From Pseudisothecium myosuroides (taxonomy: Eukaryota > Streptophyta > Bryopsida > Hypnales > Lembophyllaceae): a stretch of DNA of 64,000 bases. The notes beneath the pieces were generated by a model. The model was not told where the DNA came from. It was given only the letters and a program-made list of their open reading frames with translations, and did no database searches. Position 1 is the stretch's first letter. Every line of letters starts with the position of its first letter. Made by a program: the position numbers and the translations under genes. This document shows, in pieces, positions 1 through 10,530 of this stretch. The DNA is taken from NCBI GenBank assembly GCA_951799445.1, contig OX637292.1, positions 14,573,296 through 14,637,295 of the forward strand, given 5' to 3'.

Positions 1-738
1 TGTTTTGTTTGTCACGTTGGGATCTCCCAAACCGTGCGCCTCCCGGGTCATGCTTGGTACTACCATTGGAAAGCCCTCGGTGAGGAGGGGTGCACGGGCT
101 TTGTTTTGTGGCGTTTGGAGTTACGGAATGGAAGTTATTGAATTTCAAAGTATTTACGGGTCAAAAAATTAGGAAATTACTTTAAATTTGATTGCGGGGG
201 CATGCTTGGTACCATTGGAAAGCTGTCGCAAGGTAAATTTTTGGTTTTTTGTAAGTTATCTAAATCTTGGAACGGAAACCGAGATCTGGGATCCGGATTC
301 AAGTAGGAGGTAACCGATAACCGGAAATTAACTAATGGAACGGAATAGATGACAATCCGGATTTGATCTGAATCTGAACCGGATTAGAGTTAGAACGGAT
401 CTGAGTTGGATCGGAATGGGTCAGGAACGGATTTGGTCATGATGACAGATTAGACTATATATGGGCTGACCAATCCAGTGGCCACTCTTTTTCAATCTTC
501 ATTTGCGGAAATCTCGCTCCAGCGCGTACTTAGCCTCTCTTCCCAGCGTTTTGCTTTCTTGTTTTGAGTTGGTTTGTGTGTGCGTGTTAGTGTGTTAGGG
601 CGCGCAGCGCTTTAGTGTGCGTTGCAAGTTTAGAGGTATTCCGGTTGAGATCGGAAGAGCGAAGGTGAGAAACGGGACGTGCGGCTAGGAGAGGGAAAGG
701 TAGCCACAGTCAGGATCCGGTTAGCTCAGTTCGTGTCC
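1..738 (+). mobile_element. 5' LTR/leader-like part of gag-bearing retroelement
   Basis: No coding frame precedes the gag-like gene here. A TATA-like box lies at 455-464, and the motif 'catgcttggta' followed by 'ccattggaaag' occurs twice (about 50-71 and 200-220). The block at 70-120, around 'gaggaggggtgcacgggct', returns at 3712-3762 on the same strand. That spacing on both sides of a gag-like gene suggests LTR or subterminal repeats of one element. The outer end lies left of the window, so LTR borders, primer site and target duplication cannot be set. Confidence 0.45.
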
Positions 739-2509
739 ATGCCTCAGCTCCGTAAGAGTAGAGCAGGGTCGTCCAATTCCTCCGCAGCAGAAGTAAAACT
801 CCGGAAGGTGTGTCCGGTTATTCCAACGGACGAGAAGGAAAAGGACAACCTGATGGAGGATTTGGCCAAAATGGGCTGCGGAGGACTGATCGATAAACCC
901 TGGGGGTTTAGGGAGGAGCAAATGATTCGAGAGTTACTCGGAAAGCTCTCCAACCAGTTTGAGAGAACTCTCCGCGGAAGTCCGGGCAACTGGACGGAGG
1001 AGATGTGGAAGGCCGTGTATGAATTCCGGTCTGGAGGTCGAGGGATGGCCTCCTCGAAGGAGGGTTACACTCGGGGGAAATTCCGGTGCAACGTGGACTC
1101 CAAGGATGGGCACGCGGTGGCAGATTGTCTGGATGACTGGCATCGGAACCTTCTCCAGTTCCTGGTTCCGATCATCCACCCGGAGAAGCCGACGAGGGTG
1201 ACCATCGCCATCGGGAACCTCATTTTTCGGAGCCCTGAGCGGGGAACGGAAAGTGGACTGGGCCAGGATTTTGTTCGACCTGGTCAACCGGCTAATTCCG
1301 AAGATCGGAGGAAGTAGACCGACTCCGTTGAATCCCTACCTCGTCCATCTGTACAAGCACAATCAACTCCTCACGGATACGGAGGAGAAGGAGTGGAAGA
1401 TGCATGAGTCACTCCTGAAATATGAGGAATCGGAATCGGAAGAAGAAGAACAGGAAGAATTATCCGGTTCCGAGGAGGAAGAAGAGGAAGAGGAGGAGCT
1501 ACACCGGCCGCAGCACAAGCGGCAGAAGACGATGCCTCCTAACCGGAGAGGAACCCCAACCCCTCCGGTTGAGACCTCCAGCCCAGGGAAGAAACCGGTT
1601 TCTGAAGAACCGGGTCCTTCCGGATCGGATCCGACGGATCCGTTCAACCAGCTGGTCAACATCCTGAGTGATGTGCGAGCAGACTGGACGGTGAAGAAGC
1701 TGATTCTGAATCAGATCAGCGAGCTGGTGGGAGCACCAGTAAACAGCAACCTGGCAGGAGTGGTTGCAGATTTTATCTCCAGCCCGGATGAGATCCGGAA
1801 GCAAGAGGCGGAAATCCGACGACTCCAGGAGGAGAACGAGTCGTTGAAGACGGAAATGTTGCTCCTCAAGGAGGACATGGCTACCACCCGGGAGATGGCA
1901 GAGGCTACCCAGAAAGTAGCGGAGGACGTGAAGGCCACATTCGGAGCAACCGGAGAGGCCATCACCAAGTCAAAGTTGTTTGACGAGGGAGTCCTCAAGG
2001 AGAATAAGATATCCGGGACCAGGTTGGTCCGGATTTTGACAGACTACTCTGAAAAGGTGGAGTTAGTCATGATGGACGCGCGAGAGGCTGCAAACCGGAT
2101 GGAGGAGAGCAACAGGAAGCTGAACGGAGTGACTTTGTCACGATCGTTCCATCTGTCCGACCTTTCAATGCCCGGATCTTTTCCGAACGTGGGCATTCCA
2201 ACGGAAGGAAAGGATCGGACTCCCCAGTCCAAGAAGAGTGGGAGGAAACTCGCGCACACTATCAACCTGGATTCGTCACCGGATCTCCCAGAACGTGAAA
2301 CAGGGGAGCGGAACCGGAACCTGACGGACGTTTTCGAGCAGCTTGGAACGGACCCGCCTAGAAGTCCCACACTAAACCCGGGGAAGGATCAAAGTATGGA
2401 TCTGACCCCAGATCAGGGTGAGGATCAAGAACAGAGCGTGCACCAAGGCGAAGACGAAGTCATGGACGAAGGAACGGATCAAGGAGTAGATCCGGTTATG
2501 GTAGGGTAG
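739..2509 (+). pseudogene. gag-like retrotransposon protein, interrupted by a frameshift
   Basis: Two overlapping frames form one gag-like protein. The first runs from the ATG at 739 to 1317. The second is open from about 1253 to 2509. Coding character passes from one to the other at the five-T run at 1225-1229, where one extra T would explain the shift. The first part carries the region around VTIAIGN. The second has PYLVHLYKHNQLL, an acidic Glu-rich stretch, a Pro/Ser/Thr-rich linker, a long heptad-like coiled coil (EEIRRLQEENESLK-type), and an acidic tail rich in DQG repeats. No CCHC zinc knuckle, protease, integrase or reverse transcriptase is seen, so the copy is a gag-only derivative or has lost pol. 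I assign it as plant retroelement gag from composition and context; the exact family is not recognised. The shift may be mutation, sequencing error, or programmed. Confidence 0.5.
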
Positions 2510-3830
2510 TTAGGATTTTAGTTGTAAATATTTGTTAGTTAGGACCGGATCGGATTTGATCCGGATGTGCCTGGTCTGGATCGGATGTTTTCCGGTCTGG
2601 CCGGCTCGGCGGGGACTGAAAGTTCCGCGCGGACTTTCCGGGCCGCTTTATGTTGACTTTTTGAGTTTTAAAATGTATATAGTCAGTCTCTGCGAAGGAG
2701 ACTGGGAGTCTTTTCCCTTGAGTTTTCATGCATTTTCTATTGATTTCTTGTTGTACGTCTCTCCCGCGCGTGGCAGGGCTGTTTTGGTGAGGAGTTAGGA
2801 AAATGTATGCAGATTCTAGAGAGATTTCTCCCCTTGGTGTGTTTGTTTTGCTCTTATGTGCATGTGAGTGGGTTTTCTAAGTGTTGGGAGCGGATTTCAG
2901 TTCCTCAGCGCCTCTACAGTTCACGATTCCGGGCGAGAAAACCGTTGTTAGGCTAGGCGGATAGGGAAGGAGTCCTTAAACACGCTAGAACTCTTGGATA
3001 GGAAATCCGGTTGAGTGCCCGATCTCCCGTGAGGTCTCGCTGCCCTAGTTGGTAAACGGAAGGACTTTTGTTGATGTTGGAACGGACGAGTTCGCTTGTA
3101 ACCACCTAACTCCGCACGGAGGGAACTTGGCATCAAGGTCGTTGTAGTATGAGAGGATCGTACGGGGGGTCTTTGTGTGACCTGCAAACCGGATCGCTGT
3201 CCGGGGGGCTGTGAGAGATCAAACCGGATCCGCGCTAGTGTAGGAAGTAGTGGATTAGAGAAGTGGGTCTTCAGCCACTATAAGTCACGGAAGGAGTGGC
3301 GGGCCTGCCACTCTCAAAAGCAAGCGGCGAACCCTTTGATTGTAAAACAGAGGCAAAACTAAACCGGAGTAGAGTGAGAGTACGTGTGAAAGGACCGGAT
3401 CGGATCGGTCTAGAGGAGTTCCAGGATCAAAAGTGGTAGGATCCTGGGTTTTGGTAGTTTGACAGGACCGAATAGCTTGACAGACCGGAAGAAATAGAGA
3501 GAGGTCTGGTCGTCGTTTTCGGTGTGTTGTTGTTTCCGATTTTAGATCTAGGACCGGAAAGGAGAAATTGGATACTGGCTAAGCTTAAGTTGGGAATAGA
3601 GCTAGACACTTCACAGAATCTCGTGGGTTCGATCTTTAGAGTCATTTTGTTATGCTTTAAAGTGGTTTTTGGGAGTATAACAGGGAATTCGCTTACTCTG
3701 TGCTGCGACAAAAGCCCTTGGCAAGGAGGGGTGCACGGGCTTGGTTGGGTGGCGTTTGGACCTACATTGGGAAAGTTTAGGATTGTTAGAGTTATTTTTG
3801 ATTTTTTGAATGACTTTTAATTTGGGGTTT
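2510..3830 (+). mobile_element. 3' noncoding part of the gag-bearing element
   Basis: No convincing coding frame. The stretch keeps the CCGGATC-rich composition of the element and ends with the 3712-3762 copy of the repeat at 70-120. Beyond about 3830 the base composition drops to the AT-rich level of the rest of the window, so the element probably ends near here. No pol gene was seen. Confidence 0.4.
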
Positions 3831-4162
3831 AGGGTGTGGCAACAGCACAGGGCTACAATAGTTCCAATGATGTTTAATGGATTGAGGGGTGATTTGGTTT
3901 AGGGTCTTAGCAGGTCTCTCCTACTGAAAATTGAAGGACCATAGGGACATTGAATCAGTTGTTCATTTGCATTAGAATCCTATTGGCTTTGATTGGTAGT
4001 CTTCCGTTGGGTGGCACACTTGCTGGTACTGAACTAATCATAACCTAAGTCAGAGTTGAAAGTTTTCCTCAATTACAAAAATTTTGAGTCTCTTGGACAG
4101 TGTTCCTTGCACCTGCAGAACATCTAACATAGAGGAAACTAACCTTCAAAACTATGTTCAAG

Positions 4163-6089
4163 GAAATTGTACCGTGAAGAGAATGCAAACCCATATGATG
4201 AGTATTTCAAGTCCAAGGTTATACAGAATGTTTTATACTTGCGCTTTCTTGATGAGTTTAAGCCCTCATTGCCTGAGGGGACGAAAAGTGTCCTCATGTA
4301 TGATTCAAAGTGCTGTAACTTTTGCATCCGATATCCAAATTCAATCAATTTGATTGGTAAAGTTGCGCTCTCTCTTCTAGTTTGTGTGGTAAAATTTTCA
4401 GATCAATCCAAGATTTACAAATTAAATGGGAGCCAATCAAAGTTCACAGGTTCAATTTGAATTCACTGAACTGCGTTTGATGGCTGAAACTTCGGGGGGG
4501 GGGGGTATCTCCTTCATACAATGTTCGTTTTCAATAAAATTTGTTCAGTTGCGTTCCCCTTTTAGTCTAGTTATTGTGGTAAAAATTTCATGTCAATACA
4601 AGCTTCTTTGAATGTTTGGGAGCAATTCAAAATTTGAAATCCATGCATTTTCGGATTACAGTGAAATTCGGTGGCTTGTAACTTCTTCATACAATGTCCG
4701 TTTTTAATAATTTCTTTTGTGAAAGTTGCGCATACTAGTCTAGTTTGTGTGGCTAAAATTTCACTTGAATCCAAAAAGTAACGAATGACTGAGATGCTTT
4801 TTAGTGGAGGAGGTTTAGGGTTTCATGGTGTTTTTTGCAACTTTTTATGCTATTTTTTGACATTTTAAATCTATTTTGCAGACACATTGAGTCAATTGAA
4901 TGATATTTTCTTCACCAATGTGTTTGAATGTTGATTTTGAATCACTTTATAGTCTCAAGTTTTTCTATTTGAGTAGGTTTAGGAGTCGAATTTCACCTCC
5001 AAATGTGCTTTTTGGAAAATTTCAGCATCTTTTTTTAACACTAAAACATTATAATCTTTCAATCCATACAGTCAAATGGCTTCAGATTTTTTCTGCGTCA
5101 TCTACAACATGTCCACTACAATATTGTACGGTTAAGATTTCTATAACTTAGTGACATCTAAATTTACAACACTTCAAACGCAACGCTGTTTTTGACCTCG
5201 TTTGGACTTCAGGCGACGAGGGGTTAAAGGAGAACCTTGACTTAAAAACTTGTGGTCTGAGCTTGCAGGATTGTCCTTCCAGCTGTGGGATGGTTCACTC
5301 CCCAGGGAGTCCCCACTGCCTTTCCAAGGTCAATTAAACTTACATGTTCACTAATCCTTATTTGCAGGGATTCTTTTCGAGAGGTGGTCATGGGATCCAA
5401 CACTACTTTATTGCAAAAAATGTGGAATGTGCAAACTATCCTACAAGGTGTCACCTTTGGGCTGTACAATGCCTTCTTTGTACATATTTCTTTGCTTGAA
5501 TATCACTTTTAGAAAGTTTCATTTTAGGATTCCATTTTGGTTCTTGCTGGTCAAAATTTGGATTCAGGGTATTATTAAAAATAGTATCGCATTATTGATT
5601 GGTGGCAGGTGCATTGAAAGCTGGATCACTCATGCAAGAGCTGCTCATGGAATTGCCCAGGTCAAGCACAATTTTTTTCCTGATGTTTGTGAAATCTCTC
5701 ATGAGCTTCATGTCAGAGACCACAAAATGACACATCTTACAAAGTGACAAGTGCCTAATTGCAAGTTTTTGTATCTCAAATACATTCTTACAGCTTTTTA
5801 TCTTTTGTTTGTTCGTTTTTAAAAATATTTTGTACAATTGCATATAATGTAGACCTTGGAATTGGGTTAACTTGAGCTCAAGCTGCAGTAAGGTGTCATA
5901 GGTGTAATAATGCAAAGCAACACGGTTGGGCTCATTTTGAATGTCAGTCAAAATCGCTCAAATGCTTGCAAGAGAGCTCCAGCACAACCACATCCAGTGA
6001 TAAGCGTATTGAAGATCACTCAATGTGGTTTCACATTTTGTTTGACAGATTGAAGATGACAGTACTTAGTCCCATTGTTAAAAAATGCG
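4163..6089 (+). CDS. Unidentified Cys-rich (zinc-binding-like) protein, 3' exons
   Basis: Four exon-like blocks with splice sites and agreeing phases: about 4163-4356 (donor G|GTAAAG), 5368-5447 (acceptor TTTGCAG, donor AAG|GTGTCA), 5621-5660 (acceptor GAAAG, donor CAG|GTCAAG) and 5889-6089 (acceptor GCTGCAG, ending in TGA). The joined frame stays open through all three introns (1011, 173 and 228 nt). It contains EFKPSLPEGTKSVLMYD, then DSKCCNFC, then WSWDPTLLYCKKCGMC, HSCKSCSWNC and RCHRCNNAKQHGWAHFEC. So at least twelve cysteines fall in CxxC-type pairs, typical of zinc-binding modules. I do not recognise the family. The 5' end is unresolved: the frame closes at the TAA at 4140-4142, so more upstream exons are needed. 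The third exon, with a weak acceptor, is the least certain. Confidence 0.45.
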
Positions 6090-6557
6090 TTTGAAACAAC
6101 AAATTGGCAACTACATAAGAGTCTAGATGTAGCAAATATAATCGAACCATTCAATATGGTTCGATTATATTTCAGAATCAGTGCAGAATCAATTTGAAAA
6201 AACCGTGTAATTCATGAATTGATCATATGATGAAAATTATGATTCCGGTGGCCGGGGTCAAATTTTATTTCGAAATCAAAGAATGACATTTGAGAGAGGA
6301 CAACAAAGTGTCGCCAGCATAATAAGCCCAATGAAGTTGCAAACCACACCTAAACCCCCAAACCCTAAAAAAATTATTCATATACTTTTAAATTCTTGTT
6401 AGCTGCATGGGAAACACCAAGCAGATCCCTATCCAACAAGCGCGCTCATATCCCTGCATTGCTTGTGCTACTACCATCAACCTACAAGCACAATGCAATG
6501 GTGAATGCAAACACACACAGACATGTCAAGAAATGTTACAAACAAATGGAATAACTC
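6090..6557. other. Convergent intergenic spacer with a 17-bp inverted repeat
   Basis: Lies between the stop codons of two convergently oriented exon sets. Perfect 17-bp arms at 6134-6150 and 6156-6172 enclose a 5-nt loop and could form a stable hairpin. No gene seen. Confidence 0.4.
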
Positions 6558-6923
6558 TCATTCTTGCAATGTACGTGAAGCGTCTCTTAAACGTTCAATC
6601 TTCTTGGACAAAACCTTCCAATGCTCTTTCCCATGGAAAGCACTGTCCAAGCAAAGAAAAATGTGCATGCCTTCAACCGAACTCACCATCATTCATGGCC
6701 AATTCAATCACACTCAGCTCCAAAATCCGATATTAGACACTTTCAGTTCCTAAGTGCACCCATAAACCAGATTATACCCAACAAGGAGTAATAGTACCTC
6801 TAATTTCTTTTTCTGAACAATGTAGCTGCCCTCCAGCTTCCTCTGAACGAAGGATTCATGATGGGCATTGTCCATGAGATACGTGGTCAGCTCCACATCG
6901 GTAGGGTGTTGATTGGCAGCACA
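6558..6923 (-). CDS. Unidentified protein, last two exons
   Basis: Two minus-strand exons join in phase 0. Exon 6923-6798 (acceptor ATAAG, donor GAG|GTACTA) encodes 42 residues including HPTDVELTTYLMDNAHHESF and RKLEGSYIVQKKKLE. Exon 6614-6558 (acceptor GGAAG) encodes VLSKKIERLRDASRTLQE and a TGA stop. The 183-nt intron is typical for plants. The charged, Lys/Glu/Leu-rich end suggests a C-terminal helix or coiled coil. I do not recognise the protein. Upstream exons should lie to the right, beyond the MITE at 7029-7592; a possible one at about 7650-7720 was not convincing. Confidence 0.4.
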
Positions 6924-7028
6924 CTTATGTTACAATTCTTGCAAAACACATAGTACAAAGCAAAGGGTCTTTCTGCATCAAGATAAGACTCCAAGTAAAA
7001 AATTTGTGTAAGGTTTCAAACCCTAAAA

Positions 7029-7592
7029 CTCGGGGGGGGCACCTAGTATTTTACTACAAACCACGTGCGAACAAGTGGTTTCTAATGAATTATAATTTCA
7101 ACTTAAAATTTTGAGGGTTGCTTAATAATGACTATAGGTTTCTATTGCCAAAATTTCAAACTAAAATAATAGTTGAAATGATTTGTACAAGAGGTTGAAA
7201 ATGGCCTAAAACGGCATGTTTTTCAACTCAAATATTTATAGAGATCACATTTAGATGACCATTGCATCAATACTCAACTCAAAATGAACTTTTAATAGAG
7301 AGCTATTTTTAGGAATTTTTTGTTCATTTTTTAGACAATTTTTTAGAATATAATATAGGGGTGTGAAAGTTATTTTTCAGTTGTACAATGTATCTAATTA
7401 CTTCAAAAATTTGTAACTAATTATCATTAACAAATAAAAATATCAATAATTCAAAACATAAACTTTTGAAGTAGGAAAATCTAGTCATATTTTTTTAATT
7501 GCATTTTATTTAAATTTTAGGATATAATATAGGGGGTCCAAAGTTTTGTTCGCACGTGTTTTCTAATGGACACTCTAAGTGACCCCCCCGAG
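7029..7592. mobile_element. hAT-like MITE, copy 1 (564 bp)
   Basis: Ends are CTCGGGGGGGGCACCTAG and the inverse of CTCGGGGGGGTCACTTAG, with a second inner inverted match around CACGTGCGAAC. It is flanked by perfect 8-bp direct repeats CCCTAAAA (7021-7028 and 7593-7600). The 8-bp duplication is the hallmark of hAT-superfamily insertion. No transposase is encoded. A nearly identical copy of the same length is at 21053-21616. Confidence 0.85.
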
Positions 7593-7600
7593 CCCTAAAA

Positions 7601-9094
7601 ATGACACACGATTTGAAAGTCAGGCTTGGAAACACAGCATTCCATCTACAACAACCTTCTAGGATAAGAAATTCGAGAAATTCACACAACAGACTCCGAA
7701 TCTCTCCAAACACCCAACACAGATGAAAAATACAGATTGTGTATTCGCTGTACTGATGTCACTGTTAGTAGTCCACCCTTTTCCTGTTTATGCACTTAAT
7801 TTTAGTTAGATTTTTGAAGGTTACCGAGTTCCACAATCTTGGGGAGAGGACCAAAAAAACAACATACTGAGATTCAGCCTGGCAATAAGGAAACCGAGTA
7901 CATTCAATATTCAGACTTGATAGAAATAAGCTATAATTCTCAAATGCTTCCCATCATCATCATCGAAGAAACAAATACTAAACCTTACCTTCTTGGTTGC
8001 AGATATAAATTCCTGGATAATAATGTAGATGAAACAAACTCCTCAAGCCGCAATTTAAATCAGTGCCTGCACCCCAAGAAGCTTGGCCCATCTCCCATGT
8101 GCAACATCACACGCTGTGCAAGTGCGCATACTGCTTTGGTGCTCTCTAACAACGCGAAACCGCTCTGATAATCGTGTATTGAATTTGTTAGAAAAAATAA
8201 CAAAATGTGATAGAATGATAAATTCACAAGAGAGGATTCTGGGTCTAGTAATTGGAACACAGGATTAACAATTCCGATAAATTGCCCAAGAAAATAAACC
8301 CTGAAATCCTGCTTCAAAACTTGCTTCACAATTTTGCGCTTCCCACCCATCCAACATCAGACTCAGAGACGTATTCTTGAGCCAGGCAAGATGTTAACGT
8401 TTTGTTCAAATTAGAGCTCCAGTGGTCCCGTTCTGAAATCGCACGGAAATCTAAACATTCGGTGATAAATGTTGGTCTCATGCACAAGAGATTGCCTGAA
8501 CATTGTTCCAACTCTGCTCTCCGGTGAGCTCGATCAACAAATATCCGCAAGAAAGCACGTTCCTACGTACAGTCAAACCTCAATAAGTGTTACCTTGATA
8601 AGCGTTAAAACTCTATATGTGTTATGGAGATCTCCAGTAAGTATTATGTGTTAAGTGTTATGTAATGTTGCGCTCCCGACTTTGTTAATTTTACCGTGGT
8701 AAGTGATAAGTTTCCAAAAAAAGGCTTTTCAGGAGAGCCACCGCTTGGGGGGAGATAATTTTGAGGTAAAGTAATAGTTTCTGGTTGCAAAGTGACTCTA
8801 GATGTCCATTCTAGAAACAAACTGATAGGTAGATGTATTTTTAAGTTCATAAACTAAAAGATCGTATATTTTTAAGCTTACAAAGTAAAAGATAAGTGTA
8901 CTTTTAAGTTTATAAACTTAAAAATAAAAGGCAACTAGGCAAGGTGGCCAGGATTATAATGAGGGACTGAAGGCTATAGAATTATTATTTGTGTTGTGAA
9001 CTCATTCTTTTGACGGACATAGTGATTTGCACGACTTGCCTAGCTTCATGTATATAATTCTGGTTCCTTTGTGAGAGTGCAGATCCTTTCAGTC
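7601..9094. other. Region without a supported gene, upstream of MCM9
   Basis: No convincing exon. A small AT-rich tandem repeat, about 38 bp long and built on TTTTTAAGTT, CATAAACTAAAAG, lies at about 8826-8935. The last 150 bases precede the MCM9 start codon; the sequence TTTCAG just before that ATG (9087-9092) could be a splice acceptor, which would put an untranslated exon upstream. Confidence 0.4.
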
Positions 9095-10131
9095 ATGGGA
9101 AACCGCAAGTATTCTCTCGTCAATTATCCGGGATGGGAGGAGGCCACAGCTTGTCCGGACAATGGGAACGTGAGGGCTTTCCAATTGTACCTCAAAAACT
9201 ACCATGGCGATTCCATAGAGGCTCTCCTGCTTGCCGAAGACATCGACTGCCATTATTCCATCGAGGTTGAGTGAGTGACTCGTTCCTCAATCGTGTTCAT
9301 TCTAGGGTGTCCTTGATGGCACCTTCTCTCACTAACGTGAAAATTGTGCCACGACATGCAATGTGGCTCCTAAACCTCCACAGACACATCATCCAAAGTG
9401 GAACCCTGTCCTCATTGGACTAGACTGGGCGTGTGTGACTTGGGAAACATTTACGATGGATGGATGATGCATTTATATTTGTATGGCTTGCTTTGTACAG
9501 GTTTGCCAACTTTCTAAATGCTTGCGCTTCGTTGGGTAATCTATTGCCCACCCAGCCAATCAAATTTCTACCTCTCTTCGACAATGGAGCTCGTCAGGCA
9601 TAGGTGAGGTTTGCATCCAGGACTCCAAAGATTCGTTAGCTGGTGCTTTTGTCTTTCTTTACAGTAGGTGACCAACTTCCCCTGATCATCTTGTCTACGG
9701 TTTCAGATCGCTGCATTGGAGGCCCACGTGCAAAGGGAGAGTATGAAGTTGAAAGAAAACGTGCATGTACGATTGAATATGCATGGCTCTGCCCTCCAAT
9801 GCCCCGGTAAGCACTTGGTTGCGTCCCAGACGTAGACTCCTATTATTGTAGCATATGTCGGGGTGGCAGGAATGTATCCGTGGGACTATAGGAGGGATCC
9901 ACAAATGACGACAGGATTCTCCTCTTCCGAATTTTGACTTGTTTGACAATTCCGACTTTTATTTTTCCACTGACGTGGGTGATGTGTTGTAGAGACCGGA
10001 CCCACTATTGGACGTTTACGAAACAAGGATGTTGGGCACCTCTTCACTCTCAAAGGGACTATCATTCGATCTGGTACAGCACTGTTGGTCGAAGGAGACC
10101 TACAATACGTGTGCACGGGATGCAAACACAG
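9095..10131 (+). pseudogene. MCM9: MCM9 N-terminal fragment (four exons)
   Basis: Exons 9095-9270, 9501-9597, 9707-9806 and 9993-10131 join in frame to about 170 residues. The product follows the MCM N-terminal domain: FQLYLKNYHGDSIEALLLAED, then LPLFDNGARQ, then VHVRLNMHGSALQCP, then TIGRLRNKDVGHLFTLKGT, IIRSG and finally YVCTGCKH, the first CxxC of the MCM zinc finger. Order and spacing match plant MCM9, a hexameric helicase paralogue acting in recombination and repair. Known MCM9 proteins continue with the rest of the finger and the Walker AAA+ core, none of which was seen downstream, where retroelement sequence starts within 400 bp. Intron 2 lacks a GT donor: the phase-correct junction is CAG|GCATAG, and using the next GT at 9604 would bring a TAG stop into the exon. 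It is either a broken gene or one with a GC-AG intron and a very long next intron. Introns are 230, 109 and 186 nt. Confidence 0.85.
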
Positions 10132-10530
10132 GTGACAACCCCTAAACCCTAAACCACAGGACATTTGTTGTTTGTAGAAACATTCCGATGACATGCTCAT
10201 TCATATTGCACTGTCCAAAAAAACTTTGAAAAAAGGAGTGGTAATTCACAGTTGACAGTTTGTCGAGTTTGTACAACATTTTGGGTTCAGGATCCTACAC
10301 TTTCTCTACATGTCCAAGAATCCATGATATCGATTCAGCCAAGGCTTAAAGACATTGAAAAAAGGGCATTACAAAGGTACAAGGATCATTGGCTACATTA
10401 CAGAGGTATTGGTACATTACACCAATGTGTTTTATTGAACATCACTGTTGACATAAAAACATGGGTTGTTTTATTTAATGTCCACAAAAATGCGTTCCAA
10501 AAAATAGTGAAAACATCCCAAAAAACACGG
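10132..10530. other. Possible MCM9 intron sequence, no exon recognised
   Basis: Starts with the donor GTGACA of MCM9 exon 4. An open frame at 10252-10596 shows no convincing MCM similarity. The second half of the zinc finger expected next was not found. Confidence 0.4.

Noticed and set aside
8040..8170. 'gctctgata' on the + strand as a tRNA-type primer-binding site of a minus-strand LTR element
   Set aside because: Only a partial match, with no paired LTR or coding remains nearby.
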